A stretch of 64,000 nucleotides of DNA, taken from NCBI GenBank assembly GCA_009731375.1, contig BJOX01000118.1, positions 734,445 through 798,444 on the forward strand, written 5' to 3'. This DNA is from Paulinella micropora. Its lineage: Eukaryota > Cercozoa > Imbricatea > Euglyphida. Below, one piece after another: positions 28,185 to 41,402 of the stretch (positions are counted from its first letter, which is position 1; the number at the start of each line of letters is the position of its first letter). The notes beneath the pieces are model-generated. The model saw only the letters and a list, made by a program, of their open reading frames with translations. It was not told where the DNA came from and made no database searches. The translations under genes and the position numbers were made by a program.

Positions 28185-28185
<1 letters not shown>
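27249..28185 (-). repeat. Right terminal inverted repeat
   Basis: Reverse complement of 3736-4671 with a few substitutions (for example CTACCCACTGG for CTGCCCACTGG, and GATTTTTTAC for GATTTTTCAC). It carries nine GGTTGG(A/C)C motifs counted on both strands, the C-rich form of the quadruplex block (27722-27771) and the terminal palindrome. It ends ...GGTCATAG directly against host (AT)n. Confidence 0.92.
27772..28185. repeat. Right terminal palindrome
   Basis: 414 bases centred at about 27978. Arms match those at 3736-4149, and the tip is present in reverse orientation (ATTATATACGTAGTATATAT first), so the two termini are true inverted copies. The same two small hairpins are present. Confidence 0.9.
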
Positions 28186-28225
<40 letters not shown>

Positions 28226-28384
28226 TTGTATGACATGCACACTATGTCTCGTCCTCGTGCTCCTTGTTGTTTACTCATCCTTCATCGATGGCCAAGATGT
28301 TTGCTTTTTAGCTTGTACACACACACACACACACACACGCACGCACAGACCGTGTGGCGCAGGTTCCAGCAGGTCGTCTTGTAA

Positions 28385-28422
<38 letters not shown>

Positions 28423-28479
28423 ACGCACAGACCGTGTGGCGCAGTTTCGAGCAGGTCCTCTTGTAAACACACACACACA

Positions 28480-28517
<38 letters not shown>

Positions 28518-28674
28518 CGCACGCACAGACCGTGTGGCGCAGGTTCGAGCAGGTCGTCTTCGTGCTCGCCCAGGCTGCCCGGAGAGTCAGGCGGCGTACC
28601 AGCCTAGCGAGAGCAAACAGAACAGAGAGAGAGATCAGGCGGCGTACCAGCCTAGCCAGCAAACAGAGCAGACA

Positions 28675-28752
<78 letters not shown>

Positions 28753-28795
28753 GCAAACACAAACACACACACACACAAACACACACACTTGCGCG

Positions 28796-28829
<34 letters not shown>

Positions 28830-28834
28830 TTCTT

Positions 28835-28920
<86 letters not shown>

Positions 28921-29178
28921 CCTCTCTCTCTCTCACTCTCCCTCCCTCCCTCTGTCTCTCTCTCTCTCTATATATATATAATATATATATATACTCTCTC
29001 TCTTTTTTTTCTTTTCTTTTTCACCTCTCTCTCTCTCTCTCTGTTTTGTCTTTGTTTTTGTTGTTGTTGTTGTTGTTGCTGCTGCTGCTGCTGTTGTTGT
29101 TGTTGTTGCTTTCTCTCTCTCTCTCTCTCTCTCCCTCTCTCTCTGTCCCTCTCTCTCTCTCTCATCTCTCATCTCTCC

Positions 29179-29216
<38 letters not shown>

Positions 29217-29441
29217 CACTCTCTCTTTCTTTCTCTCTCTCTCTCTCTTTCTTTCTTTCTCTCTCTCTCTCTCTTTCTTTCTTTCTCTCTCTCTCTCTTT
29301 CTTTCTTTCTCTCTCTCTCTTTCTCGCTGTCTCTCTCTCTCTCCCTCTCTCTCTCTCTCCCTCCCTCTCTATATATATATATATATATGTATATACTCTC
29401 TCTCTCTCTCTATATATATATACATATCTTTCTTTCTCTTG

Positions 29442-29473
<32 letters not shown>

Positions 29474-29662
29474 TTCCACCTCTCTCTCTCTGTTTTGTCT
29501 TTGTTTTTGTTGTTGTTGTTGTTGCTGCTGCTGCTGTTGCTGTTGTTGTTGCTGTTGTTGCTTTCTCTCTCTCTCTCTCTCTGTCTCCCTCTCTCTCTGT
29601 CTCCCTCTCTCTCTCTCATCTCTCTCTCTCGCTCTCTCTCTCTTTCTCTCTCTTTCTTTCTT

Positions 29663-29721
<59 letters not shown>

Positions 29722-30054
29722 CTCTCTATCTCTCTCTCTTCCTCTTCTTCTTCCTCCTTCTTCCTCCTTTTCCTCCTTCCTCCTTCTTCTTCCTTCTTCC
29801 TTCTTCTTCCTTCTTTCTGCTTTCTTCTTTCTTCTTCTTCTTCTTCTTTTCTTCTTCTTTTCTTCTTCTTCTTCTTCTTCTTCTTCGTTTTTATTGAGAG
29901 AACAATTTTACATTTGGACTCAGGGAACGTCCATATGAAAAGTACAGCTATTAAAGTCATACCTTTATCTAAAATAGATATTCAGTCTCTCTCTCTCTCC
30001 TCTCTCTCTCTCTTTCTTTCTTTCTCTCTCTCTCTCTTTCTTTATTTCTTTCTT

Positions 30055-30093
<39 letters not shown>

Positions 30094-30097
30094 CTCC

Positions 30098-30135
<38 letters not shown>

Positions 30136-30560
30136 AACATACACCTCTCTATCTCTACTCGCTACTTGCTACCAAGCTCCTCGCTCCGTTAGATACTCGC
30201 TGCTGTCTACTCGCTATTTCACTACTCTCAACGCCATGCTCTAGACCGCTCTCACACAAAAGGAAATGTACCTCCATGACACTTTTTTCTGGTTTCCACT
30301 TCTAACANNNNNNNNNNCTCTCCCTCCCTCCCTCTGTCTCTCTCTCTCTCTATATATATATAATATATATATATACTCTCTCTCTTTTTTTTCTTTTCTT
30401 TTTCACCTCTCTCTCTCTCTCTCTGTTTTGTCTTTGTTTTTGTTGTTGTTGTTGTTGTTGCTGCTGCTGCTGCTGTTGTTGTTGTTGTTGCTTTCTCTCT
30501 CTCTCTCTCTCTCTCCCTCTCTCTCTGTCCCTCTCTCTCTCTCTCATCTCTCATCTCTCC

Positions 30561-30598
<38 letters not shown>

Positions 30599-30823
30599 CA
30601 CTCTCTCTTTCTTTCTCTCTCTCTCTCTCTTTCTTTCTTTCTCTCTCTCTCTCTCTTTCTTTCTTTCTCTCTCTCTCTCTTTCTTTCTTTCTCTCTCTCT
30701 CTTTCTCGCTGTCTCTCTCTCTCTCCCTCTCTCTCTCTCTCCCTCCCTCTCTATATATATATATATATATGTATATACTCTCTCTCTCTCTCTATATATA
30801 TATACATATCTTTCTTTCTCTTG

Positions 30824-30855
<32 letters not shown>

Positions 30856-31044
30856 TTCCACCTCTCTCTCTCTGTTTTGTCTTTGTTTTTGTTGTTGTTG
30901 TTGTTGCTGCTGCTGCTGTTGCTGTTGTTGTTGCTGTTGTTGCTTTCTCTCTCTCTCTCTCTCTGTCTCCCTCTCTCTCTGTCTCCCTCTCTCTCTCTCA
31001 TCTCTCTCTCTCGCTCTCTCTCTCTTTCTCTCTCTTTCTTTCTT

Positions 31045-31103
<59 letters not shown>

Positions 31104-31436
31104 CTCTCTATCTCTCTCTCTTCCTCTTCTTCTTCCTCCTTCTTCCTCCTTTTCCTCCTTCCTCCTTCTTCTTCCTTCTTCCTTCTTCTTCCTTCTTTCT
31201 GCTTTCTTCTTTCTTCTTCTTCTTCTTCTTTTCTTCTTCTTTTCTTCTTCTTCTTCTTCTTCTTCTTCGTTTTTATTGAGAGAACAATTTTACATTTGGA
31301 CTCAGGGAACGTCCATATGAAAAGTACAGCTATTAAAGTCATACCTTTATCTAAAATAGATATTCAGTCTCTCTCTCTCTCCTCTCTCTCTCTCTTTCTT
31401 TCTTTCTCTCTCTCTCTCTTTCTTTATTTCTTTCTT

Positions 31437-31475
<39 letters not shown>

Positions 31476-31479
31476 CTCC

Positions 31480-31517
<38 letters not shown>

Positions 31518-32214
31518 AACATACACCTCTCTATCTCTACTCGCTACTTGCTACCAAGCTCCTCGCTCCGTTAGATACTCGCTGCTGTCTACTCGCTATT
31601 TCACTACTCTCAACGCCATGCTCTAGACCGCTCTCACACAAAAGGAAATGTACCTCCATGACACTTTTTTCTGGTTTCCACTTCTAACAGACACAAGGCA
31701 ATCGATATAATGAAGAAGATCAGGAAGGCAGAACTGGGGATAACAGTCTGATAACTAAGACTGGAAAGCGGTTGTGGCAGATTGCTTTCACGTCTTTATT
31801 TCTAACCTACCTACCTTGATTATTGCCTGTGCAGGATCAGATCTTCCACTTTGCACGATCAAGGATCGCGCTCAAGTGTACAGGAAGGCTGATAGACTGC
31901 TGATGTCAACCGTCCACGCAGACACCGATTTTCTGTGCGGGTGTTCTACGATTTCTGATGCACAAGAACGAACAGCCTAGCAGTAGTAGTAGTAAGATAG
32001 GATGGCAGCCCCCTTGTCCCTCAAAGTTGGCCGGTGGCCAAAACTGCCAGGTCGCTTTGGACACGGTGGCAATATTATTGCAGCCGTTGATCTAGCTAAT
32101 CGGCATGCAGACATGCTCAGGCGAAAGCTAAGCTTCTGTGCTTCCTCCACCACAAAAAGGAGTGTGTGCTTGCTTACCTAGCTTAACGCTGAAGTTTTTC
32201 TGTCAGACTTTGTC
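28186..32214. other. Host microsatellite block upstream of importin gene
   Basis: Starts with (AT)n at 28186. At 28320-28560 three copies of a ~45-base unit containing GACCGTGTGGCGCAG alternate with (AC)n. An island at 28560-28680 has codons reading QAAYQPS twice and may be part of an exon. 28681-31690 is mostly (CT)n, (CTTT)n, (GTT)n and (TTC)n. 31690-32214 is unique sequence that probably holds the promoter and 5' untranslated region of the importin gene. No complete gene seen. Confidence 0.6.
30317..31688 (+). repeat. Exact repeat of 28935-30306 across a 10-N gap
   Basis: About 1372 bases of microsatellite plus unique islands appear twice with an offset of 1382, ending at CCACTTCTAACA both times. 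The 10-N gap between them marks a contig join, so this is most simply an unmerged contig overlap. Confidence 0.85.
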
Positions 32215-33284
32215 ATGGAAGCTAATCAGAAAGCATATGTCGTCAAAGTGCAGCAGGCCATTTCAGGTAGAAACTCCACGGCTTTTATACTTGTAACGTA
32301 TTCTGATTTTACTGCAACCTCCTCTGTGGCCATTCCTGCAGTCGTTTTGTGCTGTTCTTTTATTTTGGCGAGTACTGTGGTGGTTGAAACTTCTGTACTA
32401 ATCTGAAATGATGACTTGCGCTCGATGCCAGGTTTTCTGTCAACGCAGCAACAAGTGCGTGATCAGGCCTCGAGGTTTATCGATACTCAGTTTGAAGCCC
32501 CTGCACAACGTGAGTTATTCATCAGAGGACTGCTCATGATACTTCGACAGGATCAAACTAGCCAGCACCGGTAAATCCGACTAGTCGAAACATTTTTTCT
32601 GCTTCTGCATGGATTACAGATGCATGGTTGACTACCTGTGCCTTGATCGTGCCAACCAGGGCTCTGGCCGCTGTATTTCTGCGCAAGAAGCTCCCCACGG
32701 GCAAACCAGTATACATTGACTCCTTGAGCGTGCAACTCCAAGTGAGTTGTGAACACACAAATACATAACATACATACACAAACATACAGACAGACAGACA
32801 GACCGACAGACCGGTATGCGTGCGTGCATGCATGAATGTATGCATACATACATACATACATGCATATGTACATATGTACATACATACATACATATGTACA
32901 TACATACAGACATACATACAGACATACATACATACATGCATGCATACATACATACATACATAATGTACATACATACATACATACATACACATACATACAT
33001 ACATACCATACATACATACATACCATACCATACATACATACCATACCATACATACATACCATACATACATACCATACATACATACCATACATACATACAT
33101 ACATACATAATGTATATATGTTACATACATACATACATGCATACATAAATTACATACATACATACATACATACATATTTACATACATACATACATACATA
33201 TGTACATACATATGTACATACATACATACATACATGCATGCATACATTCATTCATTCATACATACATACATACAAAAACATGCA

Positions 33285-33315
<31 letters not shown>

Positions 33316-34020
33316 GTCATACATACGTACGTACGTACGTACGTACATACATACATACATACGTACGTACGTACATGCATACATACGTACATACGTACGT
33401 ACGTACATACATACATACATTGCATGCATGCATGCATACGTACGTACATACATACATACATAGCATGCATGCATGCATACATACATACATACATACATAC
33501 ACACATACATACATACATACACACATAGATGTTATGTATGTATTTATGTATGTATGTATGCATGTGTGTATGTATGTATGTATGTGTGTGTATGTATGTA
33601 TGTATGTATGTATGTAAAAATGTATGTATGTATGTATGTATGTATGTATGTCTGTAAGCATTCATGCATTTATGCATTTATGCATGTTTGTATGTATGTA
33701 TGTCATGTTTGTAATGCTATGTGGTATGCTACGTAGGTGCAGGTCAAGTCGGGCTTGTTACAGGCTATGTCATGCTATGTCGTGTATGCTACACGTAGGG
33801 GCACGTCAAGTCGGGCTTGTTACAGGCTATGTCATGCTATGTCGTGGCTACACGTAGGGGCACGTCAAGTCGGGCTTGTTACAGGCTATGTCATGCTATG
33901 TCGTGTATGCTACGTAGGGGCAGGTCAAGTCGGGATTGTTACAGGCGCTGGCACAGGATCCCGACCGCTACGTGCGCAACCAAGTAGCCTGTGCGACCTG
34001 TCTAGCTATCTATCTGTCTA

Positions 34021-34064
<44 letters not shown>

Positions 34065-34085
34065 CCTATCCACCTACCTATCTAC

Positions 34086-34119
<34 letters not shown>

Positions 34120-34360
34120 GTTTATTGTCTATCCATCTATCTATCTATCTATCTATCTATCATCTATCTATCTATCTATCTATCCATCTATCCATCTATC
34201 TATCTATCTATCTATCTATATCTATATCTACATCTACATCTATATCTATATCTATATCTATGTCCATCTCTATCTATCTATCTATCTATATCTATCTATC
34301 TATCTATCTATCTACCTACCTACCTACCTTCCTATCTATCTATCTATCTATCTATCTATG

Positions 34361-34397
<37 letters not shown>

Positions 34398-34428
34398 GTC
34401 TGTCTGTGTCTGTCTGTCTGTCTATCTG

Positions 34429-34460
<32 letters not shown>

Positions 34461-34544
34461 CCTACCTACCTACCTACCTACCTACCTATCTATCTATCTA
34501 TCTGTCTGTCTGTCAATCTATCTGTCTGTCTGTCTATCTGTCTG

Positions 34545-34589
<45 letters not shown>

Positions 34590-34637
34590 ATATCTATCTA
34601 TCTGTCTGTCTATCTACCTACCTACCTACCTACCTAC

Positions 34638-34669
<32 letters not shown>

Positions 34670-34734
34670 ATCTATCTATAGATATCGGACACGGTGGCTG
34701 CTTTGGCCGAGTTGCTTTTACCCCGAAAAGAGGT

Positions 34735-34794
<60 letters not shown>

Positions 34795-34861
34795 TGTTTA
34801 ATATGTTTAATCTATGGGCGTGGCTTAGCTTGAAAAGCCATGGCCTCCTATACTACACACC

Positions 34862-34923
<62 letters not shown>

Positions 34924-35682
34924 GAGATATCGCAAAAGGAATGTAGTCCTTGCAAACAGTAATTTGTGTACTGTGCATGTGTCCGGGATGGGAATCACGG
35001 GTAGACTGTGTTCTGGAAAAAAGAAGAGGAGGTAGGTCGTTGAAGAAAAAGGCAATCTAGGAATGGAGAGTGGGGAGGATAAGGAAGAAGAGAAAGAAAA
35101 GGAAGCCGTTAGTCCAAGTGTTTTGAGCACCGTAAGCTTGCGCAAGCTACAATGATGACATTGTATGAGGCCTAAACCCCCAAGGGACCTAGAGATAGAT
35201 AGTGAGATAGATAGATGAGATATCGACTAATGTCAGAAAAAAGGAGCTTCTGATTTCGTCAACCAAGGAAGTCTGTGTAAAGTATTGACCCGATGCCCAG
35301 CTAAGCCGTGATGTTTGCACGGAAGGGACTGATACAGGCGATACCAAAGCTCCCTAGTACCAGGCGGGGCCAGGGCTCGTTCCATAAGCGCCCCTTGCAG
35401 AACGAGCTCCCACCTCCATTACAGAGGGCCCAGTAAGCAGATGGAGTTTCGAGACTGTTCGACAGTCTAGTATAAACCGACAGAGCACTGTGGGTTTTAT
35501 TCCGGGCTCAACAAGCGAGAAAGGGCACCCTGAGGGAACAGGATTGTGCTTCCCGTCGCTATTTCGGCATGTGACTCATAGGCGTATGGCTAGGCACACA
35601 TAAGGCACCCCACCACGGGCCCAGCACACCCACACCATCCCCTAATTCTCTGTCTGTCGACAGATGGCACCCATTTCAAAAC

Positions 35683-35749
<67 letters not shown>

Positions 35750-35788
35750 GATAGATAGATAGACAGACAGACAGGTAGACAGACCGAC

Positions 35789-35844
<56 letters not shown>

Positions 35845-36366
35845 GGTGGCGGCGCTGGCCGAGTTGCTCTTTTTTCCAGAAATTATCTTTCTATCTATCT
35901 ATCTATCTATATATCTATCTATCTATCTATCTGTCTATCTATCTATCAATAATCTTATCTTTCTACGTACTACCTACCTACCTACCAACCTACCTACCTA
36001 CCCTCCTAGCTACCTACCCACCTAGCTATCTACCGGCTAGGCGTGGCGCGAGCTGTTGCCCTGTTTGGAGAAGCTGGCCGGCCATGCCAGCGCCACTGAA
36101 GAACAGGCACGCCTGCTTGCTTGCTTGCTTGCTTGGCTTGCTTGCTTGGCTTGGCTTGGCTTGGCTTTCTCTCTTTCTTTTTCGCCGGACATGCCAGCGC
36201 CACTGAAGAACAGGTACACCTTTTTTCTTTCTTTCTTTCTTTCTTCTATCTTCTTTCTTTCTTTCTTTTCTTTCTTCCTTTTCTTCTTTCTTTCTTTCTT
36301 TTTTTCTTTTCTTTTCTTTCTTTCTTTTCTTTTTTTCTTTTCTTTCTTTTCCTTCTTTTCTTTCTT

Positions 36367-36458
<92 letters not shown>

Positions 36459-36477
36459 NNNNNNNNNNTTTTTTTTT

Positions 36478-36519
<42 letters not shown>

Positions 36520-36776
36520 CTTTCTTTCTTTTCTTTCTTTCTTTCTTTTTTTCCTTTCTTTCTTTCTTTCTTTCTTTCTTTTTCGCCGGCCATGCCAGCG
36601 CCACTGAAGAACAGGTGCTTTCTTGCAGTCTTATCTTTTAGGACAAAGTGGGAACAATAAGACATGGGTCAAGCCCGAGTTGTTTTTGTCAAGGTTTGTT
36701 TGTTGGTTTGCTGGTGTGTTTTTGTCAGTTTTTGTTGGTTGATTGGCTTGCGTAGTAGTAGTAGTAGTAGGAGGAG

Positions 36777-36830
<54 letters not shown>

Positions 36831-38250
36831 CAGTTGACTTGTTGTCGTCAATATTTGTTGGTTCACTGCCTTACTTGCTGACTTGCTCATATACATCTGC
36901 AGCTACATCTGCATCTACGTTCTGAGTGGATGCCTGGGCCGGGCCTATGGGGCGATCTGTTCAAGGACAGCGCAGACAGCCTGCAGACATGTCTAAGAAC
37001 ATCTGCATCTACATGCTATAGATTAGCGCATGACCGGACTGGTCCTGCGAGGCCATGTGTTCAAGTGCAGTCCAGACAGTCCACAGACACGTCTAGCACA
37101 GAACATCTACATCTACACCCACATGTTCATCCACAGCTACATCTACATATCCGTCTTGTCTAGCGCATAACTGGGCTTGGGCTGTGGGGCAACTTGTTCA
37201 AGTACTGTCCAGATAGCCTCCAGGCGTGTCTGGCCCCTGCGCGCGCCATCTATGGCCACAACATGTCCCACCCTAGCCTGGTCGAGAGAGAGAGAGAGGT
37301 TTAAGGTTTGAAGATGCAGACACAGGTTGTGTGTTTGGAGGCGCACGCGTGCTGTGAGAACCACCATGACGTTGAGAGAGGGGGGGGGGGGGGGGGGGAA
37401 ANNNNNNNNNNNNNNNNNNNNNNNNNNNNNNNNNNNNNNNNNNNNNNNNNNNNNNNNNNNNNNNNNNNNNNNNNNNNNNNNNNNNNNNNNNNNNNNNNNN
37501 NNNNNNNNNNNNNNNNNNNNNNNNNNNNNNNNNNNNNNNNNNNNNNNNNNNNNNNNNNNNNNNNNNNNNNNNNNNNNNNNNNNNNNNNNNNNNNNNNNNN
37601 NNNNNNNNNNNNNNNNNNNNNNNNNNNNNNNNNNNNNNNNNNNNNNNNNNNNNNNNNNNNNNNNNNNNNNNNNNNNNNNNNNNNNNNNNNNNNNNNNNNN
37701 NNNNNNNNNNNNNNNNNNNNNNNNNNNNNNNNNNNNNNNNNNNNNNNNNNNNNNNNNNNNNNNNNNNNNNNNNNNNNNNNNNNNNNNNNNNNNCCCTCCC
37801 CCAACACACATTGCTCTGTGTCTCGTTTCAGGTTCCGCTCTTCAAAGACTTCGCTCCCCTCATGCTCACCACACTGGGCGCCCTGCTGAAAACCAAACAG
37901 GTCTATCTGTCTGTCAGTCTATCTATCCATCTATTTATCTATCCATCCATCTATCTATCTATCTATCTATCTACGTACCTACCTACCTACCTACCTACCT
38001 ACCTATCTATCTATCTATCTATCTATCTAGGTAGGTAGGTTGGTAGGTAGGTAGGTAGATAGGTAGACAGACAGATAGACTTGTTTTCCCAGCAGGGCGC
38101 CCAGTGTGTTGAGCATGAGGGGAGCGAAGTCTTGATAGATAGATAGATACATATATAGATATGTAGACATATATAGATAGATAGATAGATTACCTACTAC
38201 CTACCTACCAACCTATCTATTTATCTATCTTACTATCTAGCTATCTATCC

Positions 38251-38285
<35 letters not shown>

Positions 38286-39249
38286 CATCCATCCATCTAT
38301 CTATCTATCTATCTATCTCTATCACCTAATGCTCAACACACTGGGTGACCTACGAACCAAACAGGTCCAGCTATCTATCTATCTATCTATCTATCTATCC
38401 GGGGGGCTAGGCACGCGGGCAAGTCTTTAGCTATGTCTTGCTCGCACATCCACACACCCCGAACAGCCCTGCACCAGCCGTGTTTCGGATTTGTCGCAGC
38501 TGGTGCAGCGTGACTGGCCAGGGCTGATGACTAACCTTCGTGGGCCCTTGATACACTCTCAAACTGTTCGGGTAAGCCCTGAGAGCCTTCGATACCGGGC
38601 CTGCGGGAAACCGCAAGGTGCAGCCGAAGGATACGGCAACGCAGGGAATAACGGGTAATCCGCAGCCAAGTCCCTTCTTGTGAGGCTACCCCGCGCACGG
38701 CTCCTAATCGGTTCACTACCGCTGCTCCGCTAAAGCGGACCCGGTAGTCATCCGTCGCCGCTGTCCAGTGGTAGCCTGGCAAAGGGGAAAGGTTCAGAGA
38801 CTAGACGGGAGTGGGATGTTCCTGTGTGCGGGTAGGCACATAAGCAGCGAGATCTTAAGGTATAGTCCGGCCGCCGCGAAAGTGGTCGCCTTGGATGAAG
38901 CTCGAGGGTTGGTGTACCCCTCGAGTCCGAGCCTTGGCGGGGCACGTGTACACGGACACGTGTCTGGAATCAGTCTGAGCCCATCCAGCCAGGGAGGCTT
39001 CAGACTGCATGCAACCGGGGCCTAGTGCCCAGCCCCAGCCCGCTACCCAGCCACCAACTGGCGGCGGGGTGGAATGGATGCCTATGTCTACGGATATGCA
39101 GAGCTGATGGACCAAACATATCTATCTATCTATCTATCTATCTGTCTGTCTGTCTGTCTATCTATCTTATCTATCTATCTATCTATCTCTGTATCTCTGT
39201 ATCTATCTATCTATCTATCTATTTATCTATCTACCTATCTATCTGTCTG

Positions 39250-39281
<32 letters not shown>

Positions 39282-39376
39282 CCTACCTACCTTTCTACCT
39301 ACCTACCTATCTACATTCCTATCTATCTATCTATCTATCCATCTATCTATCTATCTATCTATCCATCTATCTATCC

Positions 39377-39409
<33 letters not shown>

Positions 39410-40207
39410 CCTGCCTACCTACCTACCTACCTACCTACCTATCTATCTATCTATCTATCTGTCTGTCTATCTATCTATATATCTACCTATCTACCTACCT
39501 ACCTACCTACCTACCTACCTACCATCTATCTATCTATCTATCTATCTATGCATCTACCAGGTCAACCTTGCTAATCGTTTGATCTCTGCAATGATCGACG
39601 TCGCGGACACGTGGGTACATGACTACATACATACATACATACATATATATATATATATAATATATATATATAGACATACATACATACATACATACGTACA
39701 TACATACATATAGACATACATACATACATACATGCATACATACATACATACAGACATACAGACATGCATACAGGCAACCTTCTATCGCAGCAGTTTGACC
39801 ACGTTGAGCATACCTACATACATATATATAGACAGACAGACAGACAGACATACATACATACATACACATACATGCATACAGGCAACGTTCTATCGAAGCA
39901 GTTTGACAACGTTGAGCTACATACATACATATATATAGACAGACAGACAGACATACATACAGACATACCTACAGACATACATACATGCATACAGGCAACG
40001 TTCTATCGAAGCAGTTTAACAACGTTTGGCTCAGCCATGTTGCAGGTATGTATGTATGTATGTATGTATGTATGCATGCATGCATACAATACATGCCCTC
40101 CTGTCTGCGTGTAGGTATGTATGTATGTATGTATGTATGTATGTATGTATGTATGTGTGTATGTACGTATGTATGTATGTATGTATGTATGTATGTATGT
40201 ATGTGTG

Positions 40208-40238
<31 letters not shown>

Positions 40239-40282
40239 TGTATGTATGTATGTATGTGTGTATGTATGTATGTATGTATGTA

Positions 40283-40315
<33 letters not shown>

Positions 40316-41055
40316 TGTTCCAGATTGTGCAAAACCGCACCTTTCCTGACTCCACTCGACAGCTGGTACACTAGCATTCTAGCAATATATGTACATATAT
40401 ATATATATATATTTATGTGTGTGTATTGTGTGTGTGTGTTGTGTGTGTTTGTGTGTGTATACAGATATATGTAAACTATACCACATTCTTCTATCTATTC
40501 TATCTATTCTATCCATACTATCTATTCATTTCTCTATTCTATCTATTCATTTACCTATTCTATCTATTCTATCTGTTCTATCTGTTCTATCTGTCTGTTA
40601 CGCGATGGTATGGCTGCGCCAACACGTGAGCAAGCTTAAACATATACATGAATACAAACATACACACATACATACATTATATAATTTATATTTATGTTAC
40701 GCGATGGAGTGGTTGTGTGTGTAGTGTGCAAACGCCAGCAAGCTTACAATACTTACATACATACATGCATACATACATGCATGCATGCATGCATGCATGC
40801 ATGCAAACATACATACAAATATATATAATATATATCTATTTGTTAGCGCTGGAGTGGTTTGTGTGAGGTGTGTGTGTGTGTGTGTGCGAACGCGAGCCGG
40901 CTCTACCATATCCCACATGACAACAATAGCAATCAAAACAACAAGTGTGTGTGTGCGAACGCGAGCCGGCTCTACCATATCCCACATGACAACAATAGCA
41001 ATCAAAACAACAATAATAATAATAACAATACATCTGTGTGGGCAATCATCAGGAT

Positions 41056-41093
<38 letters not shown>

Positions 41094-41169
41094 TTTGATA
41101 TCTGATAGGCGATGGAGTGGCTGTGTGAGGTGTGAGTGTGTGTGTGTGTGAACGCGAGCCGGCTATGCC

Positions 41170-41216
<47 letters not shown>

Positions 41217-41265
41217 CCCATCTACCTACCTATCTATCTATCTATCTTTCTATCTACCTACCTAC

Positions 41266-41313
<48 letters not shown>

Positions 41314-41371
41314 GTATCTATCTATCTATCTATATCTATCTATCTACATCTATCTATCTATCCTATCTATC

Positions 41372-41402
<31 letters not shown>

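Larger units (their letters stand above)
3736..28185 (+). mobile_element. Endogenous Polinton-like virus, ~24.4 kb
   Basis: Bounded by long inverted repeats and holding a viral morphogenesis set: major capsid protein, penton-like minor capsid protein, packaging ATPase, fibres, plus a PrimPol/SF3 replication protein and a tyrosine recombinase. This combination is known from Polinton-like viruses and virophages. Gene density is high, intergenic gaps are short and AT-rich, and coding runs on both strands, unlike the host DNA around it. The right end abuts (AT)n at 28186 and the left host junction is also (AT)n. I see no PolB, no rve integrase and no recognisable maturation protease. Two genes carry in-frame stops, so this copy may not be fully functional. 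Confidence 0.92.

Noticed and set aside
3736-28185. Classical Polinton/Maverick transposon
   Set aside because: No protein-primed DNA polymerase B, no retroviral-type integrase and no recognisable cysteine protease. The gene set fits a PLV or virophage-like virus with a tyrosine recombinase.
28354-30192. Long Leu/Ser-rich and Thr/His-rich ORFs
   Set aside because: Direct translation of (CT)n, (CA)n, (CTTT)n and (GTT)n microsatellites with shadows in every frame.
32553-33677. Tyr/Met/Cys and Tyr/Ile/His-rich ORFs
   Set aside because: Translation of (CATA)n repeats in an importin intron. The same holds for similar ORFs at 34021-34680, 39121-40310 and 48320-50320.
39074-39112. Possible extra importin exon ([13 protein letters not shown])
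   Set aside because: The exons ending 37900 and starting 39561 join in phase and read as continuous karyopherin sequence without it. It lies at the end of the group I region.
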